A DNA stretch of 64,000 bases. Source: an uncultured Dehalococcoidia bacterium (GTDB lineage Bacteria > Chloroflexota > Dehalococcoidia > Lucifugimonadales > UBA3495). A program made the position numbers and the translations under genes. Positions 42,850-50,735 of the stretch are shown in pieces; position 1 is the first letter of the stretch, and each line of letters starts with the position of its first letter. A model generated the notes under the pieces. It had not been told where the DNA came from, ran no database searches, and was given only the letters and a program-made list of their open reading frames with translations. The DNA lies in contig OX638345.1 in assembly GCA_951813535.1 (NCBI GenBank), positions 1,501,029 through 1,565,028 on the forward strand, given 5' to 3'.

Positions 42850-42877
42850 TCAGGGGCGAATGATTATTCGCCCCTGC
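42850..42877. repeat. 28-bp palindromic repeat, copy 5
   Basis: CAGGGGCGAAT, GATT, ATTCGCCCCTG: perfect 11-bp arms at 42851-42876. It lies between the convergent ends of the unknown gene and the small minus-strand gene. The GATT loop is the same as in copy 1. Confidence 0.82.
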
Positions 42878-42906
42878 CGCCACTCATACCGAAAATAGCC
42901 GTTCTA

Positions 42907-43209
42907 TCAGTCAGACGACGGCAGTTGCTTCGCCTCCTGCAACTCCATCGACTCGCCGTTCAGTCGCAGGTCACACTTGCCCGCCTTGGTAATCAAAACG
43001 GACACGCTCCCGTCCGGGGATGTGAGCCGTTTACCCATGGTCACCTCTGGTGCGTCATCGGCCGCGGCCGCACCTCCGAAATCGACGGACGCACCCTTGA
43101 TTTGCAGAGGAATTTCGCCGTCGGTGAGATCGCCTTCCCCGCTGGCTTTGCTGACTATCATCTCAGCGCCGCCCGGGCCCACGTAACGTTGTCCAGTTTT
43201 CAGGTTCAT
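42907..43209 (-). CDS. small hypothetical protein, beta-rich
   Basis: Unrecognised cytosolic protein of 100 residues. The sequence suggests short strands with Gly turns (GQRYVGPGGAEMIVSKASGEG, and SPDGSVSVLITKAGKCDLRLNG), possibly a duplicated small barrel. The ATG at 43209 is preceded by AGAGG at 12 bases; an in-frame ATG at 43329 would add 40 residues rich in Arg and Pro that look non-coding. No partner gene on its strand nearby. Function unknown. Confidence 0.5.
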   Translation of the reverse strand: MNLKTGQRYVGPGGAEMIVSKASGEGDLTDGEIPLQIKGASVDFGGAAAADDAPEVTMGKRLTSPDGSVSVLITKAGKCDLRLNGESMELQEAKQLPSSD

Positions 43210-43369
43210 TGCTGCCGGTACCTCTTCATTCTTTGGTTGATGTCCCGGATTATAGTAAGCGCCGGGCCGGAGCGTCAACGCGCACGCGGTTGACCGTCGC
43301 GCGACCCACGGATAGACTCCTCTTACCATGATTTACTATGGTCACACGGCGAGGCGTCGAGCCAATCGG

Positions 43370-43393
43370 AAGGGCGGGAAATCCGCCCTTTTT
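43370..43393 (+). terminator. intrinsic terminator just upstream of the aquaporin gene
   Basis: AAGGGCGG, GAAAT, CCGCCCTT then TTT: an 8-bp stem whose T-run ends 2 bases before an in-frame ATG (43396). No plus-strand gene ends nearby, so it may act as an attenuator in the aquaporin leader, or stop stray transcription. Confidence 0.65.
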
Positions 43394-43431
43394 GTATGCC
43401 CGTCCATCAGCGGGTCCCGAGGGTACAGTCG

Positions 43432-44097
43432 TTGCTGCCACTAGCTCGACGGCTCATCGCCGAGGCGGTGGGAACCGCTTTTCTGCTTATGGCCGTGATC
43501 GGCAGTGGCATTGCCGCGCAGAGGCTCAGCCCCGGTGATGTTGGTCTGCAATTGTTCGAAAACGCCGTGGCGACGGCTTTCGCGCTCATGGCGCTGATCT
43601 GGGCTTTCGGGCCGGTTTCCGGCGCGCACTTCAATCCGGCGGTAACCCTGGCTGACGTCGTTCTGCACGGCCGGCCGGTTCGCGAAGGTATCGCCTATGT
43701 TGGGGCCCAAGTTGCTGGCGGTATTGTTGGCGCCGTCCTGGCCAACCTGATGTTCGCATTGCCGCCGGTCACCTGGTCGACGAAGGTGCGAAGCGGACCG
43801 GATCTGTGGCTGGCGGAGGTCATCGCCACCCTGGGATTGCTCTTTGTGATCTTTCTCATCCCGCGTAACCGTGCCGTGGTGATACCGGTGGCGGTCGGCG
43901 CTTACATCGGAGCAGCGTACTTTTTCACTTCCTCCACCAGCTTTGCCAACCCAGCCGTAACGGTTGCTCGCATGTTTTCGGACACCTTCGCCGGAATCTT
44001 TCCGGCGTCCGCACCGATCTTCATCGTGATGCAGTTGATCGGCGCGGGTCTCGCCATCGGGTTGGTGTTGCTCCTGCGCGGTCGCGAGTCAGCCTGA
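43432..44097 (+). CDS. MIP-family channel (aquaporin/glycerol facilitator type)
   Basis: Six-helix channel protein of about 221 residues. Both pore motifs are present: HFNPAVTLAD in the first half and FANPAVTVARMF in the second; the last has Arg of the selectivity filter. RRLIAEAVGTAFLLMAVIGSG is the usual first helix. I chose the TTG at 43432, with GAGGG 8 bases upstream, because relatives begin just before this helix; the ATG at 43396 lies directly after a terminator hairpin and has no ribosome site. The end overlaps the convergent DUF429 gene by 9 bases. Confidence 0.85.
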   Translation: MLPLARRLIAEAVGTAFLLMAVIGSGIAAQRLSPGDVGLQLFENAVATAFALMALIWAFGPVSGAHFNPAVTLADVVLHGRPVREGIAYVGAQVAGGIVGAVLANLMFALPPVTWSTKVRSGPDLWLAEVIATLGLLFVIFLIPRNRAVVIPVAVGAYIGAAYFFTSSTSFANPAVTVARMFSDTFAGIFPASAPIFIVMQLIGAGLAIGLVLLLRGRESA

Positions 44098-44958
44098 ACC
44101 GCCAACCGCGTCGCTATTCGGCACGTAAATCCACCCTTCCAGTTCGGCGTCCGCCAGCTCGTCTCTTTCGGGGTGGTGAAATCGGGAAGAGTCCATGGCC
44201 CAAGCCGCGGCTCCCACCGCCGCAACCACCGCGTCCAGGCAGTCGTCGTTGGCGCGGCACGCCATCCGTACACGACCCAGGTTGGGCAGGCCAACGCCGG
44301 ACGCCTCGGCCAATCCACCCAGTATCTCGTCACGCCTCTCCAGCGCGGAGCGCCCTTTCTTGTAGCCCTTGTACGGCAATCCGACCGATTTCAGCAACGC
44401 CCCTGGCATCAGTTCCAGAAGCGTCACTGTTTTCGAAGCAGAACCCGCGGGCTTCAGCGGCGGCACGTGCCATCGCCGCGCGTGCTCCTGATGCCACCGG
44501 TGCAGCATCCGTATCCCTTCGTAGGTCATGGGCAGCATATTCGGATTGACGGTGTGCAGGGGAGAGTAGCTTTCCCGGTGGTGCGCGAAGTCACCGGTGC
44601 GCTTGGGTTCGCGTTGAAAGAGCGGCAATCCAGCCCGCCCACCGACGAATGCATCCCGCGCCGCAACGAACTCAGGGGCCGTCAATCCAGACACGATTTG
44701 CCAGATGTGGGCCATGTCCTGCGGAGGTAGCTCCCGGGACAGGAACTCGGCGAACGCCCGGGGAACTCCAAACGGGAAGTCCAACGCGGCCACCGCAGGT
44801 GTCGGGACGTTCGCCAGCACGTCATATAGGTCGGCACGCCGCACCGGTTGTACGCCGTCCAGCAACAGCGCCCCGTCTCCGGTGAGATTTCCCAGGGCCG
44901 CCCACGTGTTGCGGTCGTCCCGATGGCCGCTGAAGTCAACGCCGATTATCGTGGTCAT
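44089..44958 (-). CDS. DUF429-family protein (RNase H-like fold)
   Basis: Protein of 289 residues of the DUF429 family, predicted RNase H-like fold, function unknown. IIGVDFSGHRDDRNTW gives the first Asp with the GVDFS motif, VAALDFPFGVPRAF the second, and RANDDCLDAVVAAVGAAAWAM the C-terminal acidic helix. The central region with HTVNPNMLPMTYEGIRMLHR is family-specific. The gene overlaps the 3' end of the aquaporin gene on the other strand and stands alone. Confidence 0.75.
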   Translation of the reverse strand: MTTIIGVDFSGHRDDRNTWAALGNLTGDGALLLDGVQPVRRADLYDVLANVPTPAVAALDFPFGVPRAFAEFLSRELPPQDMAHIWQIVSGLTAPEFVAARDAFVGGRAGLPLFQREPKRTGDFAHHRESYSPLHTVNPNMLPMTYEGIRMLHRWHQEHARRWHVPPLKPAGSASKTVTLLELMPGALLKSVGLPYKGYKKGRSALERRDEILGGLAEASGVGLPNLGRVRMACRANDDCLDAVVAAVGAAAWAMDSSRFHHPERDELADAELEGWIYVPNSDAVGGSG

Positions 44959-45022
44959 CGTAGCGCTGAGGCCGCGTTAGCACCGGCCGACTCCGCCGGA
45001 TTTGCCGAGCCCGGCCAGCAGG

Positions 45023-45050
45023 TTGCGCCCCCGCACGAATTGGTTAGAAT
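45023..45050 (+). promoter_or_regulatory. promoter of isocitrate-lyase-fold gene
   Basis: TTGCGC (45023-45028) and TAGAAT (45045-45050) are 16 bases apart; the start codon follows 69 bases later. A plausible sigma-70-type promoter. Confidence 0.4.
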
Positions 45051-45119
45051 ACACGGGACGGATGGTAGCACACCGTCACCGGTCACCCTCATTCGAGCAA
45101 TCAAAGGAGCCAAGAGCGT

Positions 45120-45974
45120 ATGGATTACACCAAGCGACGGGAGCGGTATCGCGCTGTTCTGGCCGGGGATGTGTGCGTGCATCCCGGCTCCGTGTTTGAC
45201 CCGATTTCGGCCCGTGTCGCCGAGGACTTGGGCTTCGAGGTCGGCATGTTCGCCGGCTCCATTGCCAGCGGCACCGTGCTCGGCGCACCCGACTATGTCG
45301 TGCTGACCCTCAGCGAGTTTGCCCAGCAGATTTACCGCATCTGCCGCGCCGGCACGCTGCCGCTGATGGTCGACGCGGACCATGGCTACGGGAATGCGTT
45401 GAGCGTAAAGCGGACGGTTGAGGAGCTGGAGGCTTCGGGCGTAGCGGCGTTGACCATCGAAGACACCGTGCTCCCGATGCAATTCGGCGACGGCCCTCGC
45501 TACATATCGCTGGAAGAAGGCGTCGGCAAGATGAAAGCGGCGCTCTCCGGCCGAACGGATCCGAACCTGGTGGTCGCCGGTCGTACCAGCAGCCTCAGCG
45601 AAGGACTAGACGAGTGTATCCGCCGCGTGAAGGCCTACGAGGCGGCCGGCGTTGATGCTCTCTTCCTGGCCGGAGCCAGCACCAGGGCGGAAGTCGAAGC
45701 GGTCAATGCCGAGCTGAGCATCCCGCTGCTCCTGGGCGGAGCCGGCGGTGAATTGTCGGACAAGGCATGGCTCGGCCAGAACGGCGTGCGCGTCGCTTTG
45801 CAGGGCCACCTCTCATTCCAGGCTTCTATCAAGGCTGTGTACGACGTTATGAAGGCCCTGCGCGACGGCGTCGCACCCGGAGACCTGCGGGACCAGTGCG
45901 CCTCGCCGGAACTGATCTCCCAGGTCACGCGGAAGGATGATTACGACCAGCAAATTGCCGAGTACCTGAGGTAG
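45120..45974 (+). CDS. isocitrate lyase/PEP mutase superfamily protein (oxaloacetate decarboxylase-like)
   Basis: TIM-barrel enzyme of 284 residues acting on 2-oxo- or 2-hydroxyacid substrates. HPGSVFDPISARVAEDLGFEVGMFAGS, LPLMVDADHGYGNA with the Mg-binding Asp, and TIEDTVLPMQFG follow the superfamily. The EDKxxPKxNS of phosphoenolpyruvate mutase and the KKCGH of isocitrate lyase are both absent, so oxaloacetate decarboxylase or 2-methylisocitrate-lyase-like activity is likelier. AGGAG precedes the ATG at 45120. A VOC-family gene follows after 51 bases. Confidence 0.82.
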   Translation: MDYTKRRERYRAVLAGDVCVHPGSVFDPISARVAEDLGFEVGMFAGSIASGTVLGAPDYVVLTLSEFAQQIYRICRAGTLPLMVDADHGYGNALSVKRTVEELEASGVAALTIEDTVLPMQFGDGPRYISLEEGVGKMKAALSGRTDPNLVVAGRTSSLSEGLDECIRRVKAYEAAGVDALFLAGASTRAEVEAVNAELSIPLLLGGAGGELSDKAWLGQNGVRVALQGHLSFQASIKAVYDVMKALRDGVAPGDLRDQCASPELISQVTRKDDYDQQIAEYLR

Positions 45975-46025
45975 TCAGTCGGCTCCCAATCTTTCAGTCA
46001 CCACAATTCAAGGAGGAAAGCAATC

Positions 46026-46415
46026 ATGGCTTTTGTTTGTAACCACCTGCACCTGCGAAGCGAAGACCCGGACAACGCCGCCAAGTTCTACGTTGATAAC
46101 TTCGGCGCTGAGATCGTCTCCACCAGGCCGCTGTCCAACACGATCTCTCACACTCTGGAGTTGGACGGGCAGCCCCTGCTCACCGTTTCGGGTGAGGCCG
46201 AGGGCGAGAACGCGGTGCCCGGGTCGACACACCCGCGTTTCGGCCTGGACCACTTCGGCTTCCAGACCGACAACATCCAGGAAGCCTTTGAGCGGTTCAA
46301 GTCCAATGGCGCCAACATCATCTGTGACCCCTGGACCATGCCCTCCGGGTCCCAGGTCATGTTCGTCGAAGCGCCCGACAAGGTCAGCCTGGAAATCATC
46401 CAGCGCCCCGACTAA
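46026..46415 (+). CDS. VOC (glyoxalase-fold) family protein, second copy
   Basis: Protein of 129 residues of the vicinal oxygen chelate superfamily. FVCNHLHLRSEDPDNAAKFYVD opens it and FGLDHFGFQTDNIQEAFERF is the second half-module; VSLEIIQRP carries the C-terminal metal Glu. The opening and closing strands resemble the VOC protein at 19 kb, so they are distant paralogues. AGGAGGAAAG precedes the ATG. It lies 51 bases behind the isocitrate-lyase-fold gene and ahead of a strong hairpin, so these two probably share a transcript. Confidence 0.8.
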   Translation: MAFVCNHLHLRSEDPDNAAKFYVDNFGAEIVSTRPLSNTISHTLELDGQPLLTVSGEAEGENAVPGSTHPRFGLDHFGFQTDNIQEAFERFKSNGANIICDPWTMPSGSQVMFVEAPDKVSLEIIQRPD

Positions 46416-46439
46416 TTGGCGCCAACCCCAGGCACAAAC

Positions 46440-46472
46440 GAAGCCGCCGGGCCAATGGCGCCCGGCGGCTTC
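46440..46472. terminator. GC-rich hairpin between convergent genes
   Basis: GAAGCCGCCGGGC, CAATGGC, GCCCGGCGGCTTC: a perfect 13-bp stem between the ends of the VOC gene and the periplasmic-binding-fold gene. Only a short T-rich stretch follows, so it is a probable bidirectional terminator. Confidence 0.7.
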
Positions 46473-46501
46473 TTCGACTCAAAACCGGTGGCTTCTGCAA
46501 C

Positions 46502-47641
46502 TCAGAATGGGTAGCGCAGTTCCCCCTCGGCCAGATCCGGAGGCCAAACCACCACCTTGCGGCCATTCTGGCGCTGCACCAGGGCAACGGATCGACCGAT
46601 TTGCCGGCCCGCCTCGTCGATCTTGAAGCGCCCGTAGAACGTGGTGAAGTCCGCGTTGACCGCCGCGCCCAGGAGCGCATCGTTGTCCAGGTCTCCCGCC
46701 AGGGCTACGCAGCGTTCGGCGACCAGGCCGGCCGCCATGGCTTGCGCCATCGGGTAGTCGATTGGTATGTCTGTAGCCTCGGCGCTATCGTTCAGGATCC
46801 GCAGCGCCTCGGTAGCACCAGGTCCCACATCCGGCGTCGGTATGCTGAAGGCCGGTTCCCATTGGCTAGGGCCCACGAAGCCGTCGGCCGCTTCGCCCAG
46901 CAGTTCCTCAAATCCGGCGATGGGGGTCGCGATTACTGCGGCCAATCCGATGTTGCTCCGATTCGGGAGCCTTGCCAGCGCCCGGGCCGTGCCGATGTCG
47001 TGGCGGATGCGTCCCACGGTTACCACCAGGTCCGGTCCCTGTTCGGCCACGTGGCGGGCGATCTCAGTAAAATTGACCTGCGTCGGCCGGTAGCGCAGAT
47101 CCAACACCGTGGTGAATCCCAGCTCGTGAGCCGCCGCTTCAGCCCCCCGGGCCACCAGCCTGGCGAATGCGCCCGTGTCGATCCGCAGTATTACCAGCTT
47201 GCTGGCCGATGGGTTCGCCTGCCGGACCAATTCCGGCGCCCCGACCAGGTACTGGTCGGCCGGCGTCAGGATGCTGACCACCTTGCCAAACCCTCGGGCG
47301 TAGTGCGCGTCACCGGCGCCGCCGTGGTTCCACATCACCTTCCCGTGGGACTCGGCGACTTCCGCTGCTGCCGTGGTCAAACCCGCGGAATACGGTCCGA
47401 ACAGCAGGTCGACGCTGTCATCGGTGATCAACCGTTCCGTTGCCCGCCGTGTCGCATCCGCCGTGCTGCCGTCGTCGTAACTGACCAGGGTAACCGGACG
47501 TTTTTCGTCCCCCACGCCGAGGCCGCCCTGGGCGTTGACGTATTCAACCCACGCTGTCAGACCAGCCAACGCCTGCCGGCCTTGCGTGGCGAACTGGCCG
47601 GTCAGCGACGCTGATATCCCGGCCGTGACGGTTGCCGCCAT
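46502..47641 (-). CDS. branched-chain-type periplasmic-binding-fold protein without signal peptide
   Basis: Type I periplasmic-binding-fold protein of 379 residues (leucine/isoleucine/valine-binding type): VTAGISASLTGQFATQGRQALAG, VDLLFGPYSAGLTTAAAEVAE and the second-lobe DLVVTVGRIRHDIGTA are typical. It starts directly with the first beta strand, with no signal peptide or lipobox, so it should stay in the cytosol, and no permease genes are near. AGGAG precedes the ATG. It starts 12 bases behind the FIST-domain gene, so it is probably a sensor or ligand-binding partner and not a transport protein. Confidence 0.75.
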   Translation of the reverse strand: MAATVTAGISASLTGQFATQGRQALAGLTAWVEYVNAQGGLGVGDEKRPVTLVSYDDGSTADATRRATERLITDDSVDLLFGPYSAGLTTAAAEVAESHGKVMWNHGGAGDAHYARGFGKVVSILTPADQYLVGAPELVRQANPSASKLVILRIDTGAFARLVARGAEAAAHELGFTTVLDLRYRPTQVNFTEIARHVAEQGPDLVVTVGRIRHDIGTARALARLPNRSNIGLAAVIATPIAGFEELLGEAADGFVGPSQWEPAFSIPTPDVGPGATEALRILNDSAEATDIPIDYPMAQAMAAGLVAERCVALAGDLDNDALLGAAVNADFTTFYGRFKIDEAGRQIGRSVALVQRQNGRKVVVWPPDLAEGELRYPF

Positions 47642-47653
47642 TCCCCTGAACTC

Positions 47654-48844
47654 CTAACTGCGCGGGCGGAAAATGCCGAAACTGCTGGTGTATCCGTGCA
47701 GGAAGGTGGTCCCGCTCACCGGCCCGATTTCTCCGTTACAGAAGAAACCTCCCAGCGGCACCGCCGCGCCGACCTTGTCATGGAACACCTCGGTGTCATG
47801 GTTCGGGCGGCCATACAGGTACTTGCCCCTCCCCAAACACGAAAACAGCAGCGCCCCGTGGGCGGGATTTTCCCGGTTGTCCACCGCGTATCGTTCCAGC
47901 ACTGCGGACAGGTCGTCGGCCGAGGTGTCCGCGTCCCGCAGGTGAAACTGCACCAGTTGACCTTCCTTCAACATCTCGCCGATTGCGAGCACGCCGCTCC
48001 TCTGGTCCATTCCCATCACGTTGCGGATCAGGAAATCGCCCTGCTGCGGTTCGTCGATCAGCGCATCCATCACCACGCCCAGGAACAGGGAGCTTTGCAT
48101 CAGGTCCCGGTCGCGCTGGTCGGCTCCCTGGAAGAGGTTGCGCAACACGTTCAGCGGCGGTTGTCCGTCCAGTTCCACCAGGAAGTTGCGGTCGCTGCGC
48201 GTGATGTGCATCGGCGAGCCGATGGGCCGGCACCCCTGGGCAACCACCGTTTCGACGACAATGTTTCCCGACAGCGCCACGCCGACGGCCCCCGAATCGT
48301 GGTAGTCGTGCCCCAGGAACAGGCCGTTTTGCCGGGCTCCCTGCGCCGCGCTGGCCAATCCTCCAATCTTTGCGGCGGCGGGGTACGCGTAGTCCATCCC
48401 GAGCAGAAGGTTCTGCGCCGGGAACGACATTGGGTCCGCCAGCAGGACGAACTGCGGCTGGTCTGCCGGATCTATGCCCAGCGCCTGGTGCCAGTCGTCC
48501 GGAGCAGCGTCCAGGCTGGGAAGGTCGTCGCCGTCCAGTCGGATCGGGTGGATGGTAACGCCGGGCAGGCTGGCGGCGGTCACGGAAACGGCGGGTTCCT
48601 GCTCAACCTCGCTCCCTCCGCCGATGATCCCTCCGCCGGAACAACCCAGCACCAGCGCCTGAGGCCCCAATAGCTCGGCCATGAGGTCGGGAAGGTTGGC
48701 GTAGTCCGATGAATACTCTGACGACGCGAAAACCACCGCAAGGTCGGCCGCCGTGTCGCCCATGCTCGCCCGGATGGACGCCGTGCACTCGGACAGCGCG
48801 GCGCGCAGGCTGTTCTGTTGAGATAGCGCAGAAGCCCACTGCAT
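47654..48844 (-). CDS. FIST-domain sensory protein
   Basis: Protein of about 396 residues with FIST_N followed by FIST_C. DLAVVFASSEYSSDYANLPDL and ALVLGCSGGGIIGGG belong to FIST_N; the C-terminus has ALLFSCLGRGKYLYGRPNHDTE, GGFFCNGEIGPV and TFLHGYTSSF, the hallmark of FIST_C. FIST is a small-ligand sensing domain, usually fused to kinases or cyclases; here it stands alone. The ATG at 48844 follows GAGG at 8 bases; frames reaching back to 49111 are not supported. It is followed 12 bases later by the binding-fold gene, with which it forms an operon. Confidence 0.82.
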   Translation of the reverse strand: MQWASALSQQNSLRAALSECTASIRASMGDTAADLAVVFASSEYSSDYANLPDLMAELLGPQALVLGCSGGGIIGGGSEVEQEPAVSVTAASLPGVTIHPIRLDGDDLPSLDAAPDDWHQALGIDPADQPQFVLLADPMSFPAQNLLLGMDYAYPAAAKIGGLASAAQGARQNGLFLGHDYHDSGAVGVALSGNIVVETVVAQGCRPIGSPMHITRSDRNFLVELDGQPPLNVLRNLFQGADQRDRDLMQSSLFLGVVMDALIDEPQQGDFLIRNVMGMDQRSGVLAIGEMLKEGQLVQFHLRDADTSADDLSAVLERYAVDNRENPAHGALLFSCLGRGKYLYGRPNHDTEVFHDKVGAAVPLGGFFCNGEIGPVSGTTFLHGYTSSFGIFRPRS

Positions 48845-49110
48845 AATTAACACCTCTACGGGGCCCGACTCGGCCCCAATCGACAGGCTTTCTGGATTGG
48901 CGCGAGTATAGCATAGGGCGTGGGGTGACACCCCCAACATGATGCCCGCGCTTGACCCGTACCAGGGTGGAACGATCTTCCGAAAGACGCCCAGGATCCG
49001 ATCCTTGCTCCGTCGGTCGACGATACCGCGGCGGCTTTTCAAATGGACGCTGCATTGCGACTTTGCTAAACTTGCGCGCAGCATTGGTTTTACCCTGAGG
49101 AGCGTCCACA

Positions 49111-50034
49111 ATGAAGAAAGTCGTCAGTGAAATCAGCGGTGTGGTTTTCAGCTTGCCCTGGCTGGTGGCCCGGGACGAAGGTCTGTTCGAAGCGGAGGGC
49201 ATCGACATGGAATTCGTCACCGCGGTCAGCAGTGGCCAGGTGACGCCCACTGAAAATCCGGAGGACGTCAACCCCATTCTCGGCCACGTGGCTTTCGAGG
49301 ATGCCCAGGTATCAATCTACCGCGCTTGAGAGGAAGGTCAGGTCCGTCGGGCCTATGAAAGCAAACAGGGCGCCCGCATCATCGCCCTCCGTTCCGCAGT
49401 CGCCACTCAGGCCATCCTGGTGCACCCGGACTCTCCGCACTTTTACCCGGGGACTCTGGGCAACAAACCGGTCGCCGTCCAGTTCCATGCCGGTTCCCAT
49501 TACGTTGCGCTTCGGCTGCTCTCGGGTTATCTCCCCGAGGACAAGCTGAAGCTGGTCCATTACGGCTCTCCCCAGTTCCGGTTTGAGGCGCTCATGAACG
49601 GCGAGGTTGCGGCCGCCGCCCTCATGGAGCCCTGGATCACCCTGGCCGAAAAGCTGGGTTGCCGGCCTGTCTGCGAGGGTCATTACCTGGGCGCCGAGAA
49701 CGCCAGCGACAACATGGACGAGGCAACTTTCGCTGCCATTAATCGCGCGGTCGCGAAGGCGGTGGACCGGATCAACGCCGACAAGCGCAGGTACCTCCGG
49801 TATCTCATCGATGAGCCGAGATTCGCCGCGGTGGCGTCGCGATTCGGCGGAATCACGCCCGAAGACTTCCATCTGCCCCGCCTGCGCTACTCCTACAACA
49901 CACCGTACACCGACGAGATAGTCGAGGACACCTACCACTGGATGGTGCGCTGGGGTTTGCTGGACGGCGCCGCCTGCAGCGCCGACCTCGTCGACAACCG
50001 TCTGGCTGAACCGGCTGTTGCAGCCGACGACTAG
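49111..50034 (+). CDS. NMT1/THI5-like substrate-binding-fold protein with in-frame TGA (selenocysteine candidate or nonsense mutation)
   Basis: One continuous frame of 308 codons interrupted only by TGA at 49327-49329 (codon 73). The N-terminal part (SEISGVVFSLPWLVARDEGLFEAEGIDMEFV) and the remainder (HPDSPHFYPGTLGNKPVAVQ, AAAALMEPWITLAEKLG, YRYLIDEPRFAAVA-like helices) make a complete type II binding fold. The residues around the stop read IYRA-TGA-EEGQVRRAY, and coding character continues unbroken through it. A 6-bp hairpin starts 10 bases after the TGA. No signal peptide and no ABC permease nearby. GAGGAG precedes the ATG. Readthrough as selenocysteine, a pseudogene and a sequence error are all possible. 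Confidence 0.6.
49340..49354 (+). promoter_or_regulatory. candidate bacterial SECIS hairpin
   Basis: AGGTCC (49340-49345), loop GTC, GGGCCT (49349-49354): six pairs including one U-G. The loop starts 16 bases after the TGA and begins with GU, which meets the known loose rules for bacterial selenocysteine insertion elements. A stem this short can also arise by chance. Confidence 0.35.
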
Positions 50035-50091
50035 TTGCCGAGTCCGGATCGATCAGGACAGCCATGATCAAACGCTGAACTTACAGACATC

Positions 50092-50110
50092 GGGCGTCGC
50101 GGGGACGCCC
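50092..50110 (+). terminator. small hairpin after substrate-binding-fold gene
   Basis: GGGCGTC, CGGG-type loop, GACGCCC, then TGTTG. A 7-bp GC stem 57 bases behind the stop; weak T-run. Confidence 0.4.
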
Positions 50111-50198
50111 TGTTGACGCCAATTAGCGCGCCGGGTATACCTTTTGGCGGCAACCCGGCGCTCCCGTTTGCCCACACATCCCGAGGCAGGTATTACCA

Positions 50199-50708
50199 AT
50201 GGCCGAATTGAGTCCCGCCCGCATTTTGGCGGAGTTGAAGAACAACGGCGCTACCCATGTGGTCTGGCTCCCCGATAGCGAGACCAACTTCCTCTACGTG
50301 TTGATGAGCGAAGAGCCCAGCATAGACCTGGTGCCCGTCAGTCGCGAGGGTCACGCTTTCTCCACGGCCGCTGGCCTCGCCGCCGGCGGAAAGAAACCCG
50401 TTATCCTCATCCAGAACACGGGCATGATGGAGTCCGGCGATTCGCTGCGCGGTTGGGGCCTGGGAATGAACGTTCCGGTGGTGATGATGGTCGGGTATCG
50501 AGGCTGGACCCGACACGGCGTTATCACCGACACCGCGGCCTTCTATACCGAGCGCTTTCTCCACGCGTTCAATATCAACTATTACCTGGTCGAATCCGAT
50601 GAGGACGCCGACCGCATCTCCATCGCCTTTGCCGAGGCGCAGCGGGAGAAGCGTCCCGTCGCGATCCTCGTTGGCGACGAGTACCACGGCTTCAACGTCA
50701 GCCGCTGA
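50199..50708 (+). CDS. TPP-dependent decarboxylase alpha subunit (sulfopyruvate decarboxylase ComD-like)
   Basis: Pyrimidine-binding half of a split thiamine-diphosphate decarboxylase, 169 residues. HVVWLPDSETNFLYVLM, PVSREGHAFSTAAGLAAGGKKPVILIQNTGM with the catalytic Glu of the PYR domain, and GLGMNVPVVMMVGYRGW match ComD of sulfopyruvate decarboxylase and the N-terminal half of phosphonopyruvate decarboxylase. The cofactor-binding half is encoded 27 bases downstream. The substrate is a 3-carbon 2-oxoacid with an acidic group, not further resolved. Confidence 0.8.
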   Translation: MAELSPARILAELKNNGATHVVWLPDSETNFLYVLMSEEPSIDLVPVSREGHAFSTAAGLAAGGKKPVILIQNTGMMESGDSLRGWGLGMNVPVVMMVGYRGWTRHGVITDTAAFYTERFLHAFNINYYLVESDEDADRISIAFAEAQREKRPVAILVGDEYHGFNVSR

Positions 50709-50735
50709 TCAACGCACATAACGGAAGTGACCATC

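Noticed and set aside
39062-42877. Integrated transposon or prophage
   Set aside because: No transposase, integrase, att-like direct repeats or phage structural genes were seen; only palindromes and lower GC.
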